From: Amaranthus tricolor
Taxonomy: Eukaryota; Streptophyta; Magnoliopsida; Caryophyllales; Amaranthaceae
Assembly: GCF_026212465.1 (NCBI RefSeq)
Contig: NC_080049.1
Location: forward strand, 35,322,885 to 35,386,884
Direction: 5' to 3'
Length of the DNA: 64,000 nucleotides
Position numbers and translations under genes: made by a program. Positions within the stretch are counted from its first letter, which is position 1. The number at the start of each line of letters is the position of its first letter. Under the pieces are notes generated by a model. That model searched no databases, had not been told where the DNA came from, and saw only the letters and a program-made list of their open reading frames with translations. Shown here in pieces: positions 58,308-64,000 of this stretch.

Positions 58308-59287
58308 GTTGATAGTTTGATAAAACTTATCCTTTTAGGTTATATCACTAAAGTTAGTTATTACGTATATTTAAATTGTCAATTATATGCTAATTAGTAA
58401 GTTAAAATCAGCTTGATTCAAGTTGATTATGAATCTTTATTTCAAAAAAATGAATTGAATATAAATAGATACATCTTAAATCAACCTTTAATAATAAGAT
58501 AATAAAATTCGATATTACGTGATTAATGGGTTGATTTACGACCTTATTACATCGGAGTATGAGATATATATTTTTATCTGGTAGTAATCTAATTGTGTTT
58601 TACGGGATCTGACCATGACCACTAAGAAAGATACATGTTGACTAGTTGTGTGGTTGATTATTCAAGTCATAAATTTTGTACACTAGTGATTTATAAAGAT
58701 ATGTTTTATATATTTTAAGACCTATTCTTTCTAGTTTAAATTTATTTTTTTAGCTTAAGCTAGTAATCAATATAACATATATGTAGACCGTAATAGATTA
58801 ATCAAGAAATAATTAAAGTGCCACACTAATTGTAAGCCAAAAATAGCTTGTTTAGTACTTTAAAAATCCTATTATTAGGGGAGTATTCCTTTTGGAAACC
58901 TAATCTATTGATTATTTTTGAAAACAACATTTGCTCCCCATTTTCAAATTTCTCCACCTTCAATTTCAGGTTGTTTCCAAGAAAAAAAATTCAGATTTAC
59001 CACATGTCATACTCTAATCAGTTTATTTTTAATTAAAAAATAAAGATAAAAACTTAAAAAAATAACCTATCAGCACCATCACAAACATAGTCACCCACCC
59101 TCCTCTACCAGCATAGTGACTACTACCGACCACCAAACACTACCACACCTTTCTAGCCGCCCTCTCTCCCCTGAAAACCCCCTACCATGCGACCCCTTTC
59201 TTGTAAAACTCCCTTCTTCCTACCACCGCGAATCCTAGCACCACTACTTTTGTTTTCCATCACTAAACACAACAAAAAAACCTAGTC
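58308..59287 (+). repeat. 0.98-kb direct duplication, copy 2
   Basis: Starts GTTGATAGTTTGATAAAACT and ends at CTAGTC, parallel to 56274-57256 about 2.03 kb upstream. After CTAGTC it continues into GCGAACCAAAAC, where the solo LTR is inserted; copy 1 instead meets copia sequence. Confidence 0.9.
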
Positions 59288-59299
59288 GCGAACCAAAAC

Positions 59300-61638
59300 T
59301 GTAACACTCAAGAAATTAATAATTTAAGACGAATGAGTTTAAGAGAATTATTAGTACAAGTATAACCTTAAATACTCATGACATAAACATTCTCAATCTA
59401 ATTTCTTCCGTCATTTCTTTTTTTTTCTTTTAATTTGATTAAAGATACTCAAAACCCCTTCTTCTTTCCCTCTCATTCGATGGAACACAAGAAAGAAAAT
59501 CAGACATTCATCTTCTTCCCTATATCCATTTGAACCAGCTGCATCTAATGAGGGCAAAGCTACACTTCAATCATCACGAATCAGTATAACTAATCTCTTC
59601 TTCCTCCAGAAATTTCAAAATTTAGGGCATAAACCCTTTCTTTTTTTTTTTCCGCATAATAGGGCAAAGCAAGCCTTAGTCATCTTTTACATTTGGTTTT
59701 CGCAAGAGACACCGCAAATCTTCCTTGCTTGCCTTCGTTTCATAGAACAAATCAATGGATTTCCTTTCGATTGATGGTGTAAAATCAAGGTTCGAATCCT
59801 CTTAATTTCTATGTGTTATTGTTTTGATCCGTTCTCCTCCTTATTCGTTCTGATTTTTTTCTCTTTCAAGAATCAAGCCATGACCATCTCAATGACTTGA
59901 TTTTCAAGAAACAAGTTGGTAGTGGTCTTTCTTTCCCCTTCCTTCTCTAATTTGGGTGTTGCTGTCAAGAAAGTGCTCAGCACAGCCCCTGCCTCGACAC
60001 TTCTTTGATGATTAATTGAGGTAATGGCTTAGCCAGTCAACCCTACGTAATTACCTAGATTTATTTATACATATAATCCTTCCTTTCTTTAGTATGTTAT
60101 TCATTTGCTTACTCTTCCAGGAAATTTCAATCAAAGGGCAAGTATTAAGCCAAGATTTGTATTATGCTTGTTTTAGTTATCTTTGGCCAAATTAAGTTTT
60201 TTTTAGCAAGTAGTTTTTATTGGAATATTGGATGCTTGTGGGTTTGAATGGCTACTTTTATGTTTGATGACCTTATATAGAGAAATTATGGATGTTGAAT
60301 TGAGTTGGTGGATCTTGATGATTAGTATGAAAAGTATGAACTTAGAAATTAAGAAAATTGAAAAAAAGTGTTTATCATTTGTAGGATTATGGATGATTTA
60401 AAGGTCTTGTATGAATTGGGAGGTACTTTGGAAAATCATTGATTGTGGCATAGAATACTTATTTATATTGATTAGATGGTTTGATATTCTTGATGAGATT
60501 AATAGATTCTTTCGGATATTCTTGATTTTGGGTTTAATTATACATATTGTGTTTAATTGGTAATACAAAGAGAATTATAGGGATGAGTAATCTTTAAAAG
60601 AGTATAAACTAGCTTAGATCACGATTATAATATCTTGATGACATATTAGAGGTTTGAGTTAGAACGTGCATCATTCATTAATAGATTTGCTAGAGTAGAC
60701 TTTTGGTTTGATCTATAGTCTTAGGAGGAGATGTAATAAGTTATATATTAGTACTAAGTTTCAAACGCTCTTTGGTGATGTTGCGATTTTGTCATTCTTC
60801 AGGATACGATTACGTCGATAAGCCCTTTTAGTCGACTGCAGTGAACCGGTCTCAACTTCTTGAAGCAACGTTATCGGTGAGTATTAACAGTTTCTTAAAG
60901 GGGTCTGGCCAGATTACATTTCTTGAAAATAAATTGTTTACAAAAGCCCTTTTGAAATTGAAAATTTTTGAGATAAATGTTGTTGTGACAGCTTATGTTG
61001 ATATTATGATATGGTCAATGGATTGGGCTTGCAAGCTGGTCATTGACGGAGTTGAGGAACATTGTTCCCTACTCCCTGTTTTTGAGGCGAGTTGTCATTT
61101 AGATATTGACTAGCTTCACCCGAGAGCGACATAGCCTTATAGCTATGGGGCACCTCTCAAACTAGACTCCCTGTGCGCATATAGATCTAGGAAACTGATG
61201 TTGCTTTTAAACCTATGTTTTGAATTATTGTGTTTGTTGTTTGGATTGTTACTTCTCATTCAGTTAAACCTGACCCCCTGTTGTTTTCATCTTTTAGTTT
61301 GTTTGCAGATCGAAATCGGTCGGGAATGATGGGTTAGCGGTAATGATTAGAGTTACAGAGATCTTATATTGAGCTGATTAAGTGAGAAGTGTAGTATTGT
61401 ATTAGGTTTTTGATAAATGTATATTAGACATGGTTATGTTAGTTGTAGTGGACTTAAAGTGAATTATATGATTACTTTGTGTTTTAGTTAGATGTTTGGT
61501 TTGAGATTTAGTTGAGTTAGTTATGTTAAAGAGCCGGTGACTCATTTGCTCAAGTTTGAAAGTACGATTTAAGTTCTTTGGGAAATGAACCCCGTGATGA
61601 CCTTGTTTTCTCAGTCAACGGTAAATCGGGTTGTTACA
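59300..61638. mobile_element. Long solo LTR (2339 bp), gypsy-like, exact 5-bp TSD
   Basis: Starts TGTAACACTC and ends CGGGTTGTTACA, a TGTAACA/TGTTACA terminal inverted repeat. AAAAC is exact at 59295-59299 and 61639-61643. Length over 2 kb and TGTAACA ends are common in chromovirus (Tekay/Del-type) gypsy LTRs. No gag-pol frames inside. The 90-codon frame at 60841-61113 is not recognised and is most likely chance. Confidence 0.82.
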
Positions 61639-61643
61639 AAAAC

Positions 61644-61982
61644 CTCCATCTGAAACACTCCAATACCCTTACCACCGTCATCAACATGCACTATGAGTGT
61701 CGCAAATATGTAGGTGTTTTGTGTGTATCTGATAGTATTAGTATCTAAGAGATTATCATAATTTTAATTTTATTTAGTCGTCACACTGTTTTTTAATTAT
61801 TATTTTTTCTCATCTTCTGTCATTTTTAATATTATCCATATAATTTTATGGGGTTAACTAAGTGATAGAGACATACGGTGTGCAAGTGGGCTTTAATATA
61901 TATATGACCAAGAAGATTTAATTGTTTTGTTTTATTTGTTTGGGATCTATATAATGCTTATATTTAATCATATTTATCATAT
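61644..61982. other. Short intergenic stretch
   Basis: AT-rich sequence between the solo LTR and the TRIM, continuous with the flank of duplication copy 2. No feature seen. Confidence 0.5.
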
Positions 61983-61987
61983 CATAA

Positions 61988-62250
61988 TGTTAAGAAACTA
62001 TGCTTTTGGTTGAGTTGATGATTGGTTTCTTAACATGGTATTAGAGCCAACGTGAAAAGAGGTAACGGGTTTGAATCTCAACCACCCTTCATTTAAGTGG
62101 AATATTTAGCACTAGGTATGAGAAGAGCCTGTGCTGCATCCACACTTCTAGCCCAAAGGGCTCTCGTGTGAGGGGGCGTGTTAGAGTATATAACATATCT
62201 TGGGTCCTCAACCATCAACTTAAATTTTTAGTTGAATTGATTCCTTAACA
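61988..62250 (+). mobile_element. TRIM retrotransposon (263 bp), exact 5-bp TSD
   Basis: 3' LTR 62179-62250 runs TGTTAGAGTATATAACATAT ... TTCCTTAACA (72 bp). The 5' LTR 61988-62035 is only 48 bp and lacks the GAGTATATAACA part. PBS TGGTATTAGAGCC is at 62036-62048 and purine tract GAGGGGGCG precedes the 3' LTR. CATAA is exact at 61983-61987 and 62251-62255. The 5' LTR ends form a perfect 11-bp inverted repeat (TGTTAAGAAAC). Noncoding and non-autonomous, same family as 55112-55610. Confidence 0.92.
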
Positions 62251-62930
62251 CATAATTAAAAAAAAGCAGTAAATTACAATCAAATGTTGCTGTCCATTAA
62301 TTAATTTCTTTAGTAGTATTGTCACTGTGAAATGAGGTAACTATCATAATTCTCATGTCATTGGTACGTTACTTTATGCTAAATTGCTGAGATCATATAT
62401 ACGAAGTTTTACAATGTTTATATTTGTAAAACGAAATATTTACTAAATTTTTCGATTTTCAAAACATAAATGCAACAATCGCATTTCAAATTATATAAAT
62501 CAACAAAGTTTCAAATTAAACAAACAAATACACATAGTAGTTTTTATATAATTTATTTTAAAAGTAAACATAAAATGGTCTATGGGTCGGATCTATATCT
62601 CAAAAGTGCATCTCTGGACCCATCCGACCTAGACCTTAAGGGTTCAAAAATAGGTGAATTCAGACCTTTCAATTAGGGTTGGTCGGATTTAGACCTTTAG
62701 GGTTCACTACTCCACGTCATCAATTTGTGTCTAATCAATCCATGTACACCAATAAGAAGGACAAAGTTAGTTAGACATGTAACTAACTCTTAACAGGAAG
62801 TTGTTAATTTTGTTTTCCTTCTTGTAAATGTACTCTCCTTTCCTCAGGTACTAGGAGATTTTATATATAAGAAGATTGTTTCAAGATTGTATCCTATTGA
62901 ATTCTTGATTGATCACTGATAGTTTCAACA
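62251..62930 (+). repeat. Region containing the 5' LTR of the right-hand copia element
   Basis: The LTR must end at 62930 (AGTTTCAACA) because a primer-binding site follows. A TATA-like TTTATATATAAG lies at 62853-62866. The LTR start cannot be fixed without the 3' LTR, which is outside the window. Confidence 0.6.
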
Positions 62931-62940
62931 TGGTATCAGA
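62931..62940 (+). promoter_or_regulatory. Primer-binding site, initiator Met tRNA type
   Basis: TGGTATCAGA directly follows the LTR end CAACA, the usual copia arrangement. Confidence 0.88.
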
Positions 62941-62986
62941 TAATTGATTTTTCCTTCTTGCCTTCTGCCTCCGCTGCTCTTCTTCC

Positions 62987-64000
62987 ATGGCGCAATCTTC
63001 TACTCCATCTTCTATTGTAACTTCCTCTCTCACCCTTGAACCTACCAGTAATCCCGCAAGCATCTATTACCTTCACCCTTCAAATGTTGGTCACAAGATT
63101 GTTACCTATGTGTTTAATGGCTCTGGTTACAGTGATTGGCGACGTGCTATCATTCTTGCTTTATCTACCAAGATTAAAATCACCTTTGTTGATGGCAGGA
63201 CTCCTAAACCCGCCAAAGATTCCTCTGATTTGGCTGCATGGAAACGTGTTAATAATGTCATCATCGGTTGGTTTTTGTCTTCTCTTGAACCCAACATAAC
63301 CAAGAGCGTTCAATGGCATAAAACTGCAAAAGAGATTTGGGACGAACTCCATGAAAGGTATGGACGTTCCTCTAATGCTCAATTGTATTCTTTGCAAGAG
63401 GAGCTTAGTCAATTAACCCATGATCCTGATATGTCCATTGCTGAATTTTACACTAAGATCAAATCCCTTTGGGATGAACTAGATCATCTCAATCCCCTTC
63501 CTTCTTGTTCTTGTGATGAATGCTCCTATAACCTTACTCAGAAGTTTTATAAACTTCAATAAAACCAACGTTTAACCCAATTCTTGATGAAACTTGATTC
63601 AAAGTACACCCAAGTGCGTAGCAGTATTTTGATGATGCCTGAGTTACCCACTATTGCTCAAGCATACCAAATCCTTGATCAGGAGCACATACATCAACAT
63701 CTCAGTAAACTAAATGACTCTCATCATGAGTCTCTTGCATTCAATGTTGATAGAAAAGCTTCCTTTGAAAGACCTAAGCCTTCTGTTCTTGGTACTAGAC
63801 CAGATAAACCAAAAATGTCTGGCAACAAGCGTTCTGGCTCCTACTTTTGTGACCACTGCAAGGCCTATGGTCATAGTGTTAAACGTTTTTGGAAGATTCA
63901 TGGCTACCCACCTTCATTCAAACCTAATACATGGAGAAGACCTAATACCGGTTCAGCTTATGTTGCAACGGTGATTCTGACCCTGATACTAATGCCCTTG
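62987..64000 (+). pseudogene. Copia gag with in-frame stop, runs off the window
   Basis: It opens MAQSSTPSSIVTSSLTLEPT and has the copia Gag domain: YVFNGSGYSDWRRAIILALS, AWKRVNNVIIGWFLSSLEP, AKEIWDELHERYGRSSNAQL, then SLWDELDHLNP. A TAA at 63560-63562 interrupts YKLQ/NQRLTQFLMKL; the frame then continues to a zinc knuckle FCDHCKAYGHSVKRF, in which the last Cys of CX2CX4HX4C is Phe. Near 63955 the sequence reads better in a shifted frame (CNGDSDPDTNAL), suggesting a further frameshift. Gag of this element is therefore not functional as written. Pol lies beyond the window. Confidence 0.88.

Noticed and set aside
60841..61113. 90-codon plus-strand frame as a gene
   Set aside because: It lies inside a solo LTR with exact target duplication and shows no recognisable motif.
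1..64000. CRISPR arrays, bacterial operons or organellar insertions
   Set aside because: No spaced identical repeats, no prokaryotic gene packing and no plastid or mitochondrial gene block; the maturase fragment is of the nuclear type and transposon-borne.

Overview
The window reads as nuclear DNA of a eudicot plant: AT-rich, intron-containing genes with plant-specific architectures (coilin, eIF4B, MKP1, WAK-like kinase, chloroplast SufE) embedded in plant retrotransposons and MITEs. The species cannot be named from sequence alone. Coilin and eIF4B lying in one window recalls Arabidopsis, where EIF4B2 and COILIN are neighbouring loci on chromosome 1.

Layout: 1-0.9 kb is the 3' end of a Ty1/copia element. 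At 3.2-5.4 kb (+) is a MAP kinase phosphatase 1 gene. At 8.5-17.2 kb (-) is a 13-exon coilin gene, which I could splice into one 700-residue frame. Mitochondrial ribosomal protein S1 lies at 22.8-23.6 kb (-). At 23.8-28.2 kb there is a run of DNA transposons: a hAT with exact 8-bp target duplication, a decayed hAT, and a MULE with 9-bp target duplication that carries a piece of a nuclear group II intron maturase (Pack-MULE). A broken O-fucosyltransferase copy follows at 28.3-31.9 kb. A fasciclin-like arabinogalactan protein (-) is at 32.9-34.1 kb, SufE (+) at 35.7-38.5 kb, a gypsy LTR relic at 38.7-40.6 kb, a hAT and a solo LTR at 41.1-42.1 kb, eIF4B (+) at 43.6-49.6 kb and a WAK-like receptor kinase (-) at 50.4-54.4 kb.

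From 54.5 kb to the end no host gene is visible. This part holds TRIM elements, copia fragments, a 0.98-kb direct duplication, a 2.3-kb solo LTR, and the 5' end of another copia element that runs off the window with a stop codon in gag.

The host genes are unrelated housekeeping and signalling loci (MAPK signalling, Cajal bodies, mitochondrial and cytosolic translation, cell wall, Fe-S assembly, wall sensing) and do not form a pathway. No CRISPR array, operon, tRNA or rRNA gene was recognised. The most unusual items are the Pack-MULE with a captured maturase fragment, the TRIM whose 5' LTR is a shortened palindrome, the copia fragments split by a duplicated segment, and a non-canonical GC-AG intron in coilin. 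All transposon boundaries were found by eye from termini and target duplications.
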